From positions 1 through 64,000 of the forward strand of contig NZ_FRAF01000013.1 of assembly GCF_900142255.1 (NCBI RefSeq): a stretch of 64,000 nucleotides of DNA. Reading direction: 5' to 3'. Under the pieces are notes generated by a model, which saw nothing but the letters and a program-made list of their open reading frames with translations, was not told where the DNA came from and did no database searches. A program made the position numbers and the translations under genes. Source of the DNA: Alicyclobacillus tolerans. GTDB taxonomy: Bacteria; Bacillota; Bacilli; Alicyclobacillales; Alicyclobacillaceae. Of the stretch, positions 1 through 9,937 are shown one piece after another. Position 1 is the stretch's first letter. Every line of letters starts with the position of its first letter.

Positions 1-88
1 GTCCAAGAGTTTCCGGACTCACTGTCCAAGACTTTTCGGAACGACTGTCCACGACTTTCCGGATTCAGTGTCCAAAAGCCCCGGAATA
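1..88. repeat. Four 23-bp direct repeats, probable end of an IS21-type element
   Basis: Units begin at 1, 24, 47 and 70. Each starts GTCCAAGA/GTCCACGA-like and carries a CCGGA or TCGGA core, with a spacing of exactly 23 bp. Multiple short direct repeats starting TGTCCA at a terminus are typical of IS21-family elements, so this is read as an element end whose body lies to the left of the window. The repeats stop where the comGF-like reading frame begins. No transposase gene is visible here, so the family assignment is inference. Confidence 0.5.
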
Positions 89-519
89 TGCAGTTTGTAC
101 TATGGGAGACAATGACTTCCATTTTTATCAATACAGTGCTGTTTATTTCCATTGTTTCTGTAATTTTAGCACTTCTACCGGGATGGAAAAATATTCATAA
201 AATAGATACAGATACTATTGATAGTTTATCTATACAAAGAATTTTCAGTCTTGATATGGAAGAAGCGAGTCAAGTAATTTTAGGTCAAAATGAACTACTG
301 CTTAGTTTAGATAATGGCTCAGTCGTTCGATATAGATTAAATGATAAAAACGAGCTGATTAGAATTAGCAACTATGGTGGTGTTGAGGTTGTTGCGCTTG
401 GATTACGGAGCTTTACAGCAGAAATCGAAGGTAACAAAATTATTCTGGGATATAGCTTCGACTGTCAAAATCACCATCTTGAATTTCTTGATTGGAATAA
501 AATATTTAATCAGAAATAA
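88..519 (+). pseudogene. 5'-truncated comGF-like minor pseudopilin
   Basis: The frame reads F-V-L-W-E-T-M followed by a hydrophobic stretch (about residues 10-29), then a polar domain. This resembles a type IV pseudopilin in which the conserved Gly-Phe...Glu processing site should precede the helix. The upstream signal peptide is missing: the frame runs straight into the 23-bp repeats. The ATG at 88 has no ribosome binding site, and one at 112 lies inside the helix. It precedes a ComGG-like gene and aroK, as expected for the distal end of a comG operon. I infer that an insertion removed the start, so DNA uptake may be impaired. Assignment to ComGF rests on size, helix and position, not on a strong motif. 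Confidence 0.5.
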
Positions 520-541
520 TTCCAAATCAACTCATTGCTTC

Positions 542-913
542 ATGGGGTTCAATTCATTTATTGTCATGTTATTTTGTTTTCTTGCATCGGTACTTTCTGC
601 TGGAATGGTTTCAAGTGCACTTTTTATCATCAAGAGGAATCAGATGTTTATGAATACTTTTGCTGTTGAGACAGAAGCTCATCTATTAACAAACAAAATT
701 CTTCAAGATATACGTGCAGGAGATACTCGTTTTCCAACTGAATTTGAAGTTGGGAAGTATAATTTTCAGATTCGAGTTATCAAAGGAAATTCTACTCAAA
801 TCATAACCATGGTTAGGTCTCCTTTTGCCAATACTGCGGTAGGAGTAGTGTATAATCAAAATGGGTATGTACAGCCTTTGCCGTATTCATGCAGTTGGCA
901 AGAAAATTGTTAA
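542..913 (+). CDS. ComGG-like minor pseudopilin
   Basis: A 123-residue protein with one N-terminal membrane helix (about residues 5-28) and a polar C-terminal domain, following the comGF remnant. ComGG is the last pseudopilin of the competence pilus, and its members are poorly conserved. The start is uncertain: ATG 542 lacks a clear Shine-Dalgarno, and an in-frame TTG at 488 would overlap the previous gene and add 18 residues before the helix. The call rests on position, topology and length. Loss of upstream comG expression by the insertion would silence this gene too. Confidence 0.45.
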   Translation: MGFNSFIVMLFCFLASVLSAGMVSSALFIIKRNQMFMNTFAVETEAHLLTNKILQDIRAGDTRFPTEFEVGKYNFQIRVIKGNSTQIITMVRSPFANTAVGVVYNQNGYVQPLPYSCSWQENC

Positions 914-928
914 AAGGGAGTTCACGTC

Positions 929-1459
929 GTGAGTACATTGCCTATCGCATTGGTGGGGATGATGGGGTCTGGAAAATCTACAATTGCCAAAAAAATTTCA
1001 TATAAACTGAATGTTCCTTTTCAAGATTTGGATGATCTTATTACTTCCGAAATTGGCTGCTCCATTCAAGTTTTTTTTCAGAAATATGGTGAAAGAACTT
1101 TTCGACAGATTGAAGCCAGGTTATTTCAACAAATTTCCAAACAAACTGACTCTCCATTGATTTTGGCAACAGGCGGGGGGGTCATAATTGATGAAGAAAA
1201 TCGAAAATATCTTAAACGAAATTGGTGGAGTGTGTATCTACAGACTTCTCCATACATTCTCGTCAAACGTTTAAAAAAAGAAGTAGATTCTCGGCCTCTA
1301 TTAAATGAAAATATCCATGATACGTTAGAACAAAAAATACATGACATTTTAGAAACTAGACACCCCTTGTATTTAGAAGTGGCCTCCTTTATAGTGGATA
1401 CCTCTTCTCTGAGTGTAGAAGAGGTTTGTTCGTCAATAGTTGCTGAATATCAAACTTAA
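929..1459 (+). CDS. aroK: Shikimate kinase
   Basis: Phosphorylates shikimate with ATP in aromatic amino-acid synthesis (cytosolic). The 176-residue length is normal. The Walker A sequence GMMGSGKST is at residues 10-18, the shikimate-binding DLDD motif at about 33-36, and the GGG substrate loop at about 80. The GTG start at 929 follows AAAGGGAG. It lies 15 bp after the ComGG-like gene, so it may be read from the comG promoter. If the insertion at the left edge is polar, this gene needs its own promoter; none is obvious. Confidence 0.95.
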   Translation: MSTLPIALVGMMGSGKSTIAKKISYKLNVPFQDLDDLITSEIGCSIQVFFQKYGERTFRQIEARLFQQISKQTDSPLILATGGGVIIDEENRKYLKRNWWSVYLQTSPYILVKRLKKEVDSRPLLNENIHDTLEQKIHDILETRHPLYLEVASFIVDTSSLSVEEVCSSIVAEYQT

Positions 1460-1473
1460 GGGAGATTTTGGGT

Positions 1474-2418
1474 ATGAGCGGGTTTAAATCTTTTGGTGAT
1501 TCTGTCCCTGAAAAATGGAAAAAAGCTTCCAAACAAAAGGGAAAAACTCTGAATGTAAATTTGATTAGAAAACATATTCCAGAATTGGATAATTGGGCGT
1601 TGACAGACCAAGAGATCATTCATGAATCCATTATTTTATTGGAGCATATTAAACAACAAAAGATTTGTCAGAACTGTACAGGATACACTCAATGTCAGAA
1701 GGAAGGAGATATGAAAGGTTTTATACACAAATTACGTCGCTATGGAGGACAAATTGTTTCTGTTGCTGAAAGATGTGAACCCTATCAAGAGCATGAAAAA
1801 GCTCGAATTGTTCAAGAATGGAGTTCAATCATAGGCATCCATATTCAAGACAAAGAATACACTTTGGATAATTTTCCTTTGGATCAAAAAAATCGATACT
1901 TAAAATTATTCCAATATTGTATTCGTTTTGCTAATGAGTATCATGTGAAAAATTCTTATCTTCAGGGAGTATATGTTTTTGGTTCTCCTGGTGTAGGTAA
2001 AACACACTTGGTGTTGGGTGTATTTAATCGATTGCAAGAGCGCGGAATACCTTGTCTTTTCTTAAGATCAGACTCTATTTTTGATAGAATGCGTCATCTC
2101 ATCTCTGAAGATAAAGATCTCGAGCCGTTTATAGAGGCTTGTTGTAATGTGCCTGTTTTAGCTATTGATGAATTTGCTCAAGAAAGAGCTAATGATTTTA
2201 CTATGGAAAAACTGTTTAGAATTATAAATTATAGATTTCATGCCAAACTGCCTACTTGGTTTACTTCTAATTTTTCTCCCCCAGACATTTATAAGCGTGG
2301 TGGAGCCGATATACAGGAGTCTGTAGCTGCTTTGAGAAGCAGAATCTTACAAATGTCTCGCTTGGCTAAAATAGAAGGAGAAGACTATCGCCAAAAGAAT
2401 TTGAAATCATTAACATAA
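1474..2418 (+). CDS. DnaI/DnaC-type AAA+ ATPase (helicase-loader-like)
   Basis: 314 residues. The N-terminal part holds a cysteine cluster (CQNC, then a further C in YTQC, and RCEPY), like the zinc module of DnaI. The C-terminal AAA+ domain has Walker A GSPGVGKTHL and Walker B AIDEF. Known DnaI proteins load the replicative helicase DnaC. Here the gene sits after aroK and not in a dnaB-dnaI pair, so replication loading is inferred only. ATG 1474 is chosen because GGAG at 1461 is 9 nt away; the TTG at 1468 would be too close. It is more AT-rich than the rest of the window. It is convergent with yqhG, with 2 bp between the stop codons. IstB is less likely because of the cysteine module. Confidence 0.7.
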   Translation: MSGFKSFGDSVPEKWKKASKQKGKTLNVNLIRKHIPELDNWALTDQEIIHESIILLEHIKQQKICQNCTGYTQCQKEGDMKGFIHKLRRYGGQIVSVAERCEPYQEHEKARIVQEWSSIIGIHIQDKEYTLDNFPLDQKNRYLKLFQYCIRFANEYHVKNSYLQGVYVFGSPGVGKTHLVLGVFNRLQERGIPCLFLRSDSIFDRMRHLISEDKDLEPFIEACCNVPVLAIDEFAQERANDFTMEKLFRIINYRFHAKLPTWFTSNFSPPDIYKRGGADIQESVAALRSRILQMSRLAKIEGEDYRQKNLKSLT

Positions 2419-2420
2419 TC

Positions 2421-3338
2421 TTAAGATGATGGGAGACCTATGAGTGCCATTTGTTCAATTATAATATCTATTGTTGGATAATACAGTTCGCTTAAGGATT
2501 TCAATTTTCTTTCATGTTCTATCTTAATTGAATCTAGTTTTTCTAAATCGGCATCTTCTAGTAAACTGTTATAATATAAATTGATATGTGCTTGTTCTTG
2601 TTCAAGGCGTGCAAGAGATTTTTCCGCCCAATCAGTTGGTTGTTGTTTGACTAGAAATTCTAAGTAAGTTTGCAGTGCTTGAAATCCATCGATTAACGAC
2701 ATACGCAATCGATAAAGTAATTTTTGTGGGCTTATAGGGTTCATTTCAATATGACGAATCTTGTTATAAAATTCATCTACAATTTGACCATTTTCTAGGC
2801 AAATTGCTACAGACCACAATTTTTGTTCCGACATATCACAACGAAATGTGAACATTCCATTCATCATTAACCAGGGAATTAAGATTTTGCTCCCTGACAA
2901 ATTTTTGGGTGCAACAATAGCAAATGCTCCTCTTTTTTTAACACTGGCCAAAATTTTATCTAATAAAAAAGAACCGTAATCCACTAATTGTGCTTTAGGT
3001 GCCTGGTACATCCATCGTTCTGCAGGGCTTATAGAAAGTGAGGCTATTTTTTCGTCGTGTTCGACCTTCATGCGTTGATTTTCTTTTTCTAAAGTAGGTT
3101 GATCAAAGGCCATACGCAGAACTGTTGGTTCTGGTTTTTGGCCAGTTGTTTCTATCCACATCCAATAAAAAGGTCTAGGATTCAACTCTTTGTCTACATC
3201 AGTAGGTAATTGTACCTCTCGATAGGAATCTTTTTTTAAGAGTGTTGTTGCATGGACAGCTTGAAAATAACGGTCGACAAAATCTAAACGTATTTTTGCA
3301 TTTTTTAGGTCTTGTAAAGAGGCAACCACTATTTTCAA
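2421..3338 (-). CDS. yqhG: YqhG family protein
   Basis: 305 residues of unknown function, matching the YqhG family by its N-terminal region (D-K-x-L-N-x-R-P-F-Y-W block at about residues 50-60) and by its place beside an SNF2 helicase divergent from gcvT, the same order as B. subtilis. The probable start is TTG 3338 (read on minus), preceded by GAAAGAGAG. The codon overlaps the helicase stop as TTGA, so the two genes are translationally coupled. The C-terminal third is helical and charged. No catalytic motif is visible. Confidence 0.75.
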   Translation of the reverse strand: MKIVVASLQDLKNAKIRLDFVDRYFQAVHATTLLKKDSYREVQLPTDVDKELNPRPFYWMWIETTGQKPEPTVLRMAFDQPTLEKENQRMKVEHDEKIASLSISPAERWMYQAPKAQLVDYGSFLLDKILASVKKRGAFAIVAPKNLSGSKILIPWLMMNGMFTFRCDMSEQKLWSVAICLENGQIVDEFYNKIRHIEMNPISPQKLLYRLRMSLIDGFQALQTYLEFLVKQQPTDWAEKSLARLEQEQAHINLYYNSLLEDADLEKLDSIKIEHERKLKSLSELYYPTIDIIIEQMALIGLPSS

Positions 3339-5047
3339 CTCTCTTTCGTTGGGATACTTGAATTCATAAGCTGAAGTTGCTCTTGCATCTCTCTGTCATT
3401 TTGGGAAGTCATTGCAATTTCTAATAATTTTTTCTCCCACTGAGGATTTTTACTTAAAATGGTATCTGTTTGCCCAATTACAGTTTGAAACATATGAATC
3501 TTCTCATGCAATAATTTAACGATGTGTTCTTCTAAGGTGCCATAAGTTGTGAGATGATGAATATAGCAGGGTTTTGTTTGTCCAAGTCTATGAATGCGGC
3601 CGATCCTTTGTTCTAAACGCATTGGATTCCATGGCAAATCGAGATTAATCATATAGTTGCAAAATTGCAGATTTATCCCTTCTCCTCCTGTTTCTGTTGC
3701 AACTAAAATTTGCGCACGATGCTCAAATAGGTCCTGCATCCAATCTTTTTTGCTTTTTTTGAAACCCCCGCGAAACGAAACTGCAGGAATTCCTTCTTTT
3801 TTAAGACGATAGAGCAAATAATCCTGTGTTGCTCGGTATTCTGTAAAAATGACGCATTTACTATTTTGCATGGTACGCAAAAGACTAAGCACCTTTTCAG
3901 CTTTGGTATAGGTTTGAATACGACCACCTAATTCCAGAAGATGCATGGCCTCTTCTTGGCTCATGAAAGTATTTGAGCGTTTCATCATTTTTTCAATCGA
4001 TATCATGGCAGCGTAGGGAGAACTGCAAATTTCTCTTAATAAAGTTAGAATTGGCAAAGTTGAAATATGTTTTTCTGTCCTGTACTGGTATTCTCTTTTC
4101 ATATAATCTTGTACAGCTTGATAAAAGTCTCGTTCTTGAGGATTTAAATCCAACGACCAGATTTTTACATGACGTGGAGGGAGTTGTGTATTTCCGTCCT
4201 CTCTACGGTTTCTAATCATCACTTCTTTGACTGAATTTTTTAATTCAGCGGGATTCTTGGCAATTCTCTTTTGACTTACATGTTGTTTGAAAAAATCTTC
4301 TTTTTTTCCTAATTGTCCAGGACGAAGCAAAGTGATGAGAGCATGCAGTTCATCCAATTGGTTTTGAATAGGTGTTGCAGTGAGCAGAAGCATGTATTTC
4401 GAAGTAATACGGTTAATAGTATCCCAATTTTTAGTTTTTTTATTTTTTAATTTATGAGCCTCATCAATGATAATCATGTCCCATGTTTCTGCGAGAATTA
4501 GGCTACGATGAGGTTCTCGCTTTGCGGTATCAAGAGAGGCTACGATAATATCTGCCTGCCAGTCATCTACTCTACGTTGAGCTACGGCTTGAATTCTGAA
4601 TTTTTCAGCCAGTTCTCTCGTCCATTGAAGAACTAGTGAAGTCGGCACGAGAAGAAGAACTTTTTTTGCCAATCCTCGTAACAAATATTCTTTTAAGATG
4701 AGTCCAGCTTCTATTGTTTTTCCAAGTCCTACTTCATCAGCCAAGATGGCTCGTCCACGCAGTTCAGACACGACACGTTGTGCTGTTTTAAGTTGATGAG
4801 GAAGTGGTTGAAACCCAAACGTATGGTCAATCGCTAATAGTTTTTCAAAGGCAGGGACTAGGGAATTTTGTGTGGCTTCATAAGCCAGTTGAAAAATGTC
4901 CCATGAACGACTTTCAATATTGCCAAGAGCAGAGGTTTGTATGTATGCTGTAAACGCGTCAAATTTCTCTTTGTTCTTCCATGCCAATTGATATTTGTTA
5001 GACGAACATGCAGACGTTTCTACGGGTTTCTGAGAAGCGTTAAACAT
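3335..5047 (-). CDS. yqhH: SNF2-family DEAD/DEAH helicase (YqhH-like)
   Basis: 570 residues with the full SWI2/SNF2 motif set: motif I DEVGLGKT, motif II DEAH (IIDEAHKLKN), LTATPIQN and motif VI RIGRIHRLGQ. This is an RapA/HepA-like, compact version with no extra domains; such enzymes translocate on DNA or release stalled RNA polymerase, but the substrate of this clade is not established. Start ATG 5047 follows GGAGG on the minus strand. It is divergent from gcvT by about 119 bp and coupled to yqhG. Confidence 0.9.
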   Translation of the reverse strand: MFNASQKPVETSACSSNKYQLAWKNKEKFDAFTAYIQTSALGNIESRSWDIFQLAYEATQNSLVPAFEKLLAIDHTFGFQPLPHQLKTAQRVVSELRGRAILADEVGLGKTIEAGLILKEYLLRGLAKKVLLLVPTSLVLQWTRELAEKFRIQAVAQRRVDDWQADIIVASLDTAKREPHRSLILAETWDMIIIDEAHKLKNKKTKNWDTINRITSKYMLLLTATPIQNQLDELHALITLLRPGQLGKKEDFFKQHVSQKRIAKNPAELKNSVKEVMIRNRREDGNTQLPPRHVKIWSLDLNPQERDFYQAVQDYMKREYQYRTEKHISTLPILTLLREICSSPYAAMISIEKMMKRSNTFMSQEEAMHLLELGGRIQTYTKAEKVLSLLRTMQNSKCVIFTEYRATQDYLLYRLKKEGIPAVSFRGGFKKSKKDWMQDLFEHRAQILVATETGGEGINLQFCNYMINLDLPWNPMRLEQRIGRIHRLGQTKPCYIHHLTTYGTLEEHIVKLLHEKIHMFQTVIGQTDTILSKNPQWEKKLLEIAMTSQNDREMQEQLQLMNSSIPTKES

Positions 5048-5166
5048 ACATTGCCTCCTGATAGGTAATGGCCAAGTATGGTCTTATGGTGTGCTAAAAC
5101 TTGGATCTTCATGCATGTTCAATCGAGAGAAGTATAGGGTTTTTTATTGGATTTGGAGGTGGTAAC

Positions 5167-6282
5167 TTGTCGTTAAAAAAAACGCCCTTATATCCGCTGT
5201 ATTCTCAACTTGGTGCTCGTACCATTGAGTTTGGTGGATGGGACATGCCTGTGCAATTCGTTGGTATTCTGGATGAGCATGAAGCTGTTCGGAATAAAGC
5301 TGGATTATTTGATGTATCCCATATGGGAGAATTTGAAGTTGTGGGACCAGATGCACGAGCTGCCATTCAATATTGGGTCACCAATGATATTTCTAATTTG
5401 TCAACAGGTCATGCAATCTATACTCCTATGGTTTATCCGGATGGTGGAACTGTCGATGATTTGCTTGTCTACTGCTTAGGAGAGAACAAATTTTGGCTGG
5501 TTGTTAATGCTGGAAACCGCGAGAAAGATTTTTCATGGATCGAGCAGAATAAACAATCCTTTCAAGTTGAAATTCGTGATATTTCTGATCAGATTGCTTT
5601 ACTTGCCTTACAAGGACCAGCTTCACATGATATTTTGGCTCATTTCAACAGTGAACTGATTCACCTTAAACCTTTTGAATTTGTAGAAACGAATTTAGGT
5701 GGTTTTCCCTGTCTGGTATCAGCTACAGGATATACTGGCGAACTTGGTTTTGAAATTTATGTTCAGGAAAACTATGCTACAAGCCTTTTTGCGGAAATTC
5801 TGAAAATTGGCCAACCTTACGGACTTATACCGGCAGGTTTAGGTGCGCGAGATACATTGCGATTAGAAGCTCGCTTGCCACTTTACGGACATGAGTTAAG
5901 TCAGGATATAACCCCTATAGAAGCTGGATTAAAAGCTTTTGTTAAATTTGATAAGGGCGACTTTATTGGTAAGGAAGCTTTGTATAAACAATGGGAAAGC
6001 GGTCTGAGTAGAAAAATTGTTGGATTGCGGATGATTGGCCGTGGAATACCGAGACAAGGTTACTCTGTTTATGCTAAGGATAGTCAGGAAGTGATTGGTT
6101 TTCTTACTTCAGGAACACAATCACCTACATTAAAAACGCCTATTGGTTTAGCCATGCTTGATATGGCATACACAGCTATCGGGACACAGGTTGAGGTGGA
6201 AATTCGCGGACGTAAAGTTCTCGCTGAGGTTATTAAAACGCCTTTTTATCGTCGACCGTCGACACAGACTAGCGTAAAGTGA
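5167..6282 (+). CDS. gcvT: Glycine cleavage system T protein (aminomethyltransferase)
   Basis: Transfers the aminomethyl carbon from lipoylated H protein to tetrahydrofolate and releases ammonia. The 371-residue length is that of the family. The N-terminal [10 protein letters not shown] and [10 protein letters not shown] blocks, [11 protein letters not shown] and the [12 protein letters not shown] block are present. TTG 5167 is selected because GGAGG at 5155-5159 is 7 nt upstream; the open frame extends back to 5101 but without family similarity. First gene of gcvT-gcvPA-gcvPB. No gcvH is in the window, so H protein must come from elsewhere. Confidence 0.95.
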   Translation: MSLKKTPLYPLYSQLGARTIEFGGWDMPVQFVGILDEHEAVRNKAGLFDVSHMGEFEVVGPDARAAIQYWVTNDISNLSTGHAIYTPMVYPDGGTVDDLLVYCLGENKFWLVVNAGNREKDFSWIEQNKQSFQVEIRDISDQIALLALQGPASHDILAHFNSELIHLKPFEFVETNLGGFPCLVSATGYTGELGFEIYVQENYATSLFAEILKIGQPYGLIPAGLGARDTLRLEARLPLYGHELSQDITPIEAGLKAFVKFDKGDFIGKEALYKQWESGLSRKIVGLRMIGRGIPRQGYSVYAKDSQEVIGFLTSGTQSPTLKTPIGLAMLDMAYTAIGTQVEVEIRGRKVLAEVIKTPFYRRPSTQTSVK

Positions 6283-6293
6283 GGTTGTCTATT

Positions 6294-7649
6294 TTGGAAA
6301 AAACATTCAGTTATCTTCCGCATACTGTGGAAGATAAAAGAAAGATGTTAGATTTTTTAAACTTACAAAGTACTGACGATTTATTTAATGATATACCTCG
6401 CGAAATTTTACTGAATCGATCGTTAGATCTACCAGATGCGATGTCGGAACTTTCCTTAGAACGTCATATGTCACGATTGGCTGGTAAAAATCAAGATACC
6501 AGTAAATTGGTCTCGTTTCTTGGGGCAGGCAGTTATGAACATTATATTCCGAGCGTTGTAGACAGTTTGGTAAGTCGTTCTGAGTTTTACACTTCTTACA
6601 CACCTTATCAACCAGAAATAAGCCAAGGAATGTTGCAGGCTATTTTCGAGTACCAAACCATGGTTTCTGAAATTATGGGAACTGAAATTGCGAATGCCTC
6701 CATGTATGATGGTCCGACAGCTTTGGCGGAAACTGGAATTGTAGCGTGTTCCCATACTCGTCGAAATCGACTTCTTGTAGCTCGTTCGGTGAATCCAGAA
6801 TATCGAAAAGTACTTGCAACATATGCGGCCGGACAATCTATTGAAATTGTTGAAATTCCTGAAAATCAGGGAAATATCCAAATAGAGACTTTGAAAAATT
6901 TGCTTGACTCGTCAGTTGCGGGGGTCATATTACAATATCCCAACTATTTTGGCACGTTGGATGACATTCGTTCGATTGCTGAAATGGCACACTCTCAAGA
7001 AGCATTGTTGATTGTAGTGACCTATCCTATAGCGATGGGGTTATTGACTCCGCCAGGTCAACTTGGTGCAGATATGGTGATCGCAGAAGGGCAATCACTG
7101 GGCAATGCGATGCAATATGGTGGACCTTATTTGGGGATTTTAACGGCTCGCAAAGATTTGATGAGAAAGCTGCCAGGAAGAATGGTGGGCCAGACCAAAG
7201 ACACAGACGGTAGAAGAGGCTTTGTGTTGACATTGCAGGCGCGTGAGCAACACATTCGACGTGATAAAGCATCAAGTAACATTTGTTCTAATCAAGCTCT
7301 AAACGCTTTGGCCGCTACAATTTATCTCTCCTATATGGGACCGCAAGGGTTGCGAGACGTGGCTTACCAATGTCATCAAAAAGCAGCTTATTTGCGAAGT
7401 CGTTTAAAGAGTTTGTCAGGTGTTGAGGTATTGACCGGTGAAAAGTTCTTCCACGAATTTGTCATTCGATTGAACCGATCAGCTGACGAAGTGGAAAAGG
7501 CAATGTTAGAAAAAGGGTTCCTTCCTGGGGTTAGGCTTGAAAATGAATATGAAGATATGAAAAATTGTTGGCTCATTGCTGTTACAGAAATGCGCACAAA
7601 AGATGAATTAGATGGATATATCAGCGCGTTGCAGGAGGTACTTGACTGA
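6294..7649 (+). CDS. gcvPA: Glycine dehydrogenase (decarboxylating) subunit 1
   Basis: The N-terminal half of the split P protein, which decarboxylates glycine and loads the aminomethyl group onto lipoyl-H protein. 451 residues, close to the Bacillus subunit. The [14 protein letters not shown] and [11 protein letters not shown] blocks are family hallmarks. TTG 6294 is preferred: AAAGTGAGGT at 6277-6285 overlaps the gcvT stop and is 8 nt away, although GTG 6279 is also open. It overlaps gcvPB by one base (TGATG). Confidence 0.95.
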   Translation: MEKTFSYLPHTVEDKRKMLDFLNLQSTDDLFNDIPREILLNRSLDLPDAMSELSLERHMSRLAGKNQDTSKLVSFLGAGSYEHYIPSVVDSLVSRSEFYTSYTPYQPEISQGMLQAIFEYQTMVSEIMGTEIANASMYDGPTALAETGIVACSHTRRNRLLVARSVNPEYRKVLATYAAGQSIEIVEIPENQGNIQIETLKNLLDSSVAGVILQYPNYFGTLDDIRSIAEMAHSQEALLIVVTYPIAMGLLTPPGQLGADMVIAEGQSLGNAMQYGGPYLGILTARKDLMRKLPGRMVGQTKDTDGRRGFVLTLQAREQHIRRDKASSNICSNQALNALAATIYLSYMGPQGLRDVAYQCHQKAAYLRSRLKSLSGVEVLTGEKFFHEFVIRLNRSADEVEKAMLEKGFLPGVRLENEYEDMKNCWLIAVTEMRTKDELDGYISALQEVLD

Positions 7650-9142
7650 TGGAATACAAAAATGAACAAATCCCGCTTATTTTTGAACTTGGTCAAGCGG
7701 GAAGAAAGGCTTATACGCTACCTGAGTTAGATGTTCCAATTACTGAGGATGATGCGCTGGTCGATTGTATTCGTCAGCATCCGCCGCGCCTGCCTGAATT
7801 AAGTGAAGTTGATGTGGTTCGACATTTTACAGCTTTATCCAAACGAAATCATGGGGTTGATTCGGGCTTTTATCCATTGGGTTCTTGTACAATGAAATAT
7901 AATCCGAAGCGCAATGAACGATATGCGCGTTTTCCAGGTTTTTCCCAGATTCACCCTTTTCAGCCTGCTTCAACAGTCCAAGGAGCATTGCAACTAATGT
8001 ATGAACTTCAACACGATCTCGCTGAAATTACCGGAATGGATAGTGTATCGTTGCAACCGGCAGCAGGGGCTCAAGGTGAATGGACGGGGCTCATGATGAT
8101 TAAGGCTTATCATGAATCTCGTGGTGAGAAGCGAGATAAAGTCATTGTTCCTGATTCTTCACACGGGACCAATCCTGCCTCTGTTACTATGGCAGGTCTG
8201 AAGACCATTACAATTCCATCCAATGATGATGGAAGTGTCAATTTAGAAATTTTACGTGAAGTTGTGGGTAGTGATACAGCAGCTTTAATGTTGACCAATC
8301 CAAGTACACTCGGTCTCTTTGAAACCCAAATTTTAGAAATCTCTAAAATTGTTCATGATGCAGGTGGACTTCTCTATTACGACGGAGCAAATATGAATGC
8401 TATTTTAGGCTATGCCCGTCCTGGGGATATGGGATTTGACGTAGTGCATCTCAACCTTCATAAAACCTTCTCTACGCCACATGGCGGAGGTGGACCAGGT
8501 GCTGGACCGGTAGGGGTTAAGAAAAAACTGGAGCCCTATTTACCTAAGCCGGTTCTTGAAAAAAACGAAGAAAATGGGGATTATTTCTGGAATTGGGAGA
8601 GGCCTGAATCGATTGGTAAAGTCAAAGGCTTCTACGGTAATTTTGGCATTCTTGTTAGAGCTTATGCTTATATCCGAACGATGGGCCCTGATGGATTAAA
8701 AAAAGTTTCAGAATCTGCAGTGCTCTCAGCCAATTACCTGCTTAAGCGGTTGTCTGAAGCTTATGAAGTGCCCTTTCAACAAACTTGCAAACATGAATTT
8801 GTACTGTCAGGTTCCAAGCAGAAAGAGCATGGTGTCAGAACACTTGATATTGCTAAACGTATTCTTGATTTCGGTATGCACCCACCAACCATATATTTCC
8901 CACTCATTGTAGACGAGTGTCTGATGATCGAACCAACGGAAACCGAATCCTTAGAAACGCTTGATGATTTTGCCAATGTTCTCTTACAAATTGCAAAAGA
9001 AGCAGAAGAAAATCCTGAATTGGTCAAGCATGCTCCCTATACTACAGTAGTGAGTCGACTGGATGAAGTCACCGCCGCACGCAATCCTATTTTGCGGTAT
9101 GAATTTACGGCATCTACAGAAGGTAGAGAATCATTGCTATGA
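7649..9142 (+). CDS. gcvPB: Glycine dehydrogenase (decarboxylating) subunit 2
   Basis: PLP-carrying half of the two-subunit P protein, 497 residues. The PLP lysine is expected at K272 in the sequence [16 protein letters not shown], and [11 protein letters not shown] and [10 protein letters not shown] are conserved. Start ATG 7649 has GGAGG at 7634-7638 and is coupled to gcvPA through TGATG. A stem-loop follows at 9176-9202. With gcvT it forms the only operon between the divergent helicase and the convergent phosphatase. Confidence 0.96.
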   Translation: MEYKNEQIPLIFELGQAGRKAYTLPELDVPITEDDALVDCIRQHPPRLPELSEVDVVRHFTALSKRNHGVDSGFYPLGSCTMKYNPKRNERYARFPGFSQIHPFQPASTVQGALQLMYELQHDLAEITGMDSVSLQPAAGAQGEWTGLMMIKAYHESRGEKRDKVIVPDSSHGTNPASVTMAGLKTITIPSNDDGSVNLEILREVVGSDTAALMLTNPSTLGLFETQILEISKIVHDAGGLLYYDGANMNAILGYARPGDMGFDVVHLNLHKTFSTPHGGGGPGAGPVGVKKKLEPYLPKPVLEKNEENGDYFWNWERPESIGKVKGFYGNFGILVRAYAYIRTMGPDGLKKVSESAVLSANYLLKRLSEAYEVPFQQTCKHEFVLSGSKQKEHGVRTLDIAKRILDFGMHPPTIYFPLIVDECLMIEPTETESLETLDDFANVLLQIAKEAEENPELVKHAPYTTVVSRLDEVTAARNPILRYEFTASTEGRESLL

Positions 9143-9175
9143 TCAGATCGCTAACCATTACCAGATGAATTATTA

Positions 9176-9202
9176 TTCTGCCGCCATGATCTGGCGGCAG
9201 AA
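9176..9202. terminator. Stem-loop between convergent gcvPB and phosphatase gene
   Basis: A perfect 10-bp inverted repeat, TTCTGCCGCC (9176-9185) and GGCGGCAGAA (9193-9202), with a 7-nt loop. It could end both convergent transcripts. No long T-run follows on either strand, so it may act as a weak or factor-assisted terminator. Confidence 0.5.
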
Positions 9203-9206
9203 CTCA

Positions 9207-9785
9207 TCAAGGGTTTGGAAATTCTTCATTCAATACATATTCAGCAGTTGTGTTCATATTTAAAATATTCCAGTTTCCATTCGATCCTGAAATGCGTGAA
9301 ATGCTGGTATTCAGAATGTATGGAAGATCTTTTGCTCCTAGACTTTCCAATACCATACGTATGGCTCCGCCATGGGTAACAAACCAGATGATCGATTCAT
9401 CAGGAAATTGTTTAGCTATGGCATCTATAGCTTGAAAAAGTCTCTCTTGCAGTTGTTGGTCTGTTTCTTCATCAGGTACTCCCTGTGGAAATCGATTTGG
9501 AATTTCGTCAAAAGGGATACCTTCAGCTGAGCCTTTACATCTTTCGCGCAGACGTTCATCTACTTGAACAGGCAATCCGTGCGGTTCAGCCAATATTTCG
9601 GCAGTTCGTTTTGCTCTTTGCAAATCACTGCTGTAAATCGCTTTAGGTGAGATAGATTTAAGATAGTCTGCTAATTTTTCAGCTTGCTTTAAGCCATTTT
9701 CATTTAAGGGAATGTCGGCCCAACCTTGTACACGTTGGTGAATGTTCCAATCAGTTTCTCCATGGCGAATCAACCAGATTTCCAT
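9207..9785 (-). CDS. Histidine phosphatase (phosphoglycerate mutase-like)
   Basis: 192 residues. The catalytic RHGETDWN motif is at residues 7-14, followed by the typical VQGWADIPLNENG block, a mid-protein ERCKGSAEG acid and the second histidine in THGG near residue 137. Members are cofactor-dependent mutases, broad phosphatases (PhoE/CobC) or regulators, and the substrate cannot be read from the sequence. ATG 9785 follows AAAGGAG. It is a single gene inserted between the gcv operon and aroQ. Confidence 0.85.
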   Translation of the reverse strand: MEIWLIRHGETDWNIHQRVQGWADIPLNENGLKQAEKLADYLKSISPKAIYSSDLQRAKRTAEILAEPHGLPVQVDERLRERCKGSAEGIPFDEIPNRFPQGVPDEETDQQLQERLFQAIDAIAKQFPDESIIWFVTHGGAIRMVLESLGAKDLPYILNTSISRISGSNGNWNILNMNTTAEYVLNEEFPNP

Positions 9786-9877
9786 GCAATGACTCCTTTA
9801 TGATTTTGTTTTTTGTCATCTTCAAAGCACTGTTCTGAGAATTTGTGTTCAAGTAGTTTCAGTATATCAGTTGATTG

Positions 9878-9886
9878 TGCTACAAT
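9878..9886 (+). promoter_or_regulatory. Extended -10 promoter for aroQ-efp
   Basis: TGCTACAAT (extended -10) lies about 50 bp before the aroQ start. No good -35 element is visible at the 17-bp position, as is common for extended -10 promoters. Confidence 0.4.
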
Positions 9887-9937
9887 ATCAGCGATTTTGT
9901 CGACGACAGATTGATACGGATTGAAGGTGATTTCGCG

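Noticed and set aside
1-92. CRISPR array
   Set aside because: The 23-bp units are contiguous with no spacers and diverge, so they are tandem terminal repeats.
1474-2418. IstB transposition helper of the left-edge element
   Set aside because: It is separated by three genes, has DnaI-type cysteines and lies on the wrong side of the repeats.
5101-5166. Extended N-terminus of gcvT
   Set aside because: The 22 extra codons have no GcvT similarity and the GGAGG site points to TTG 5167.
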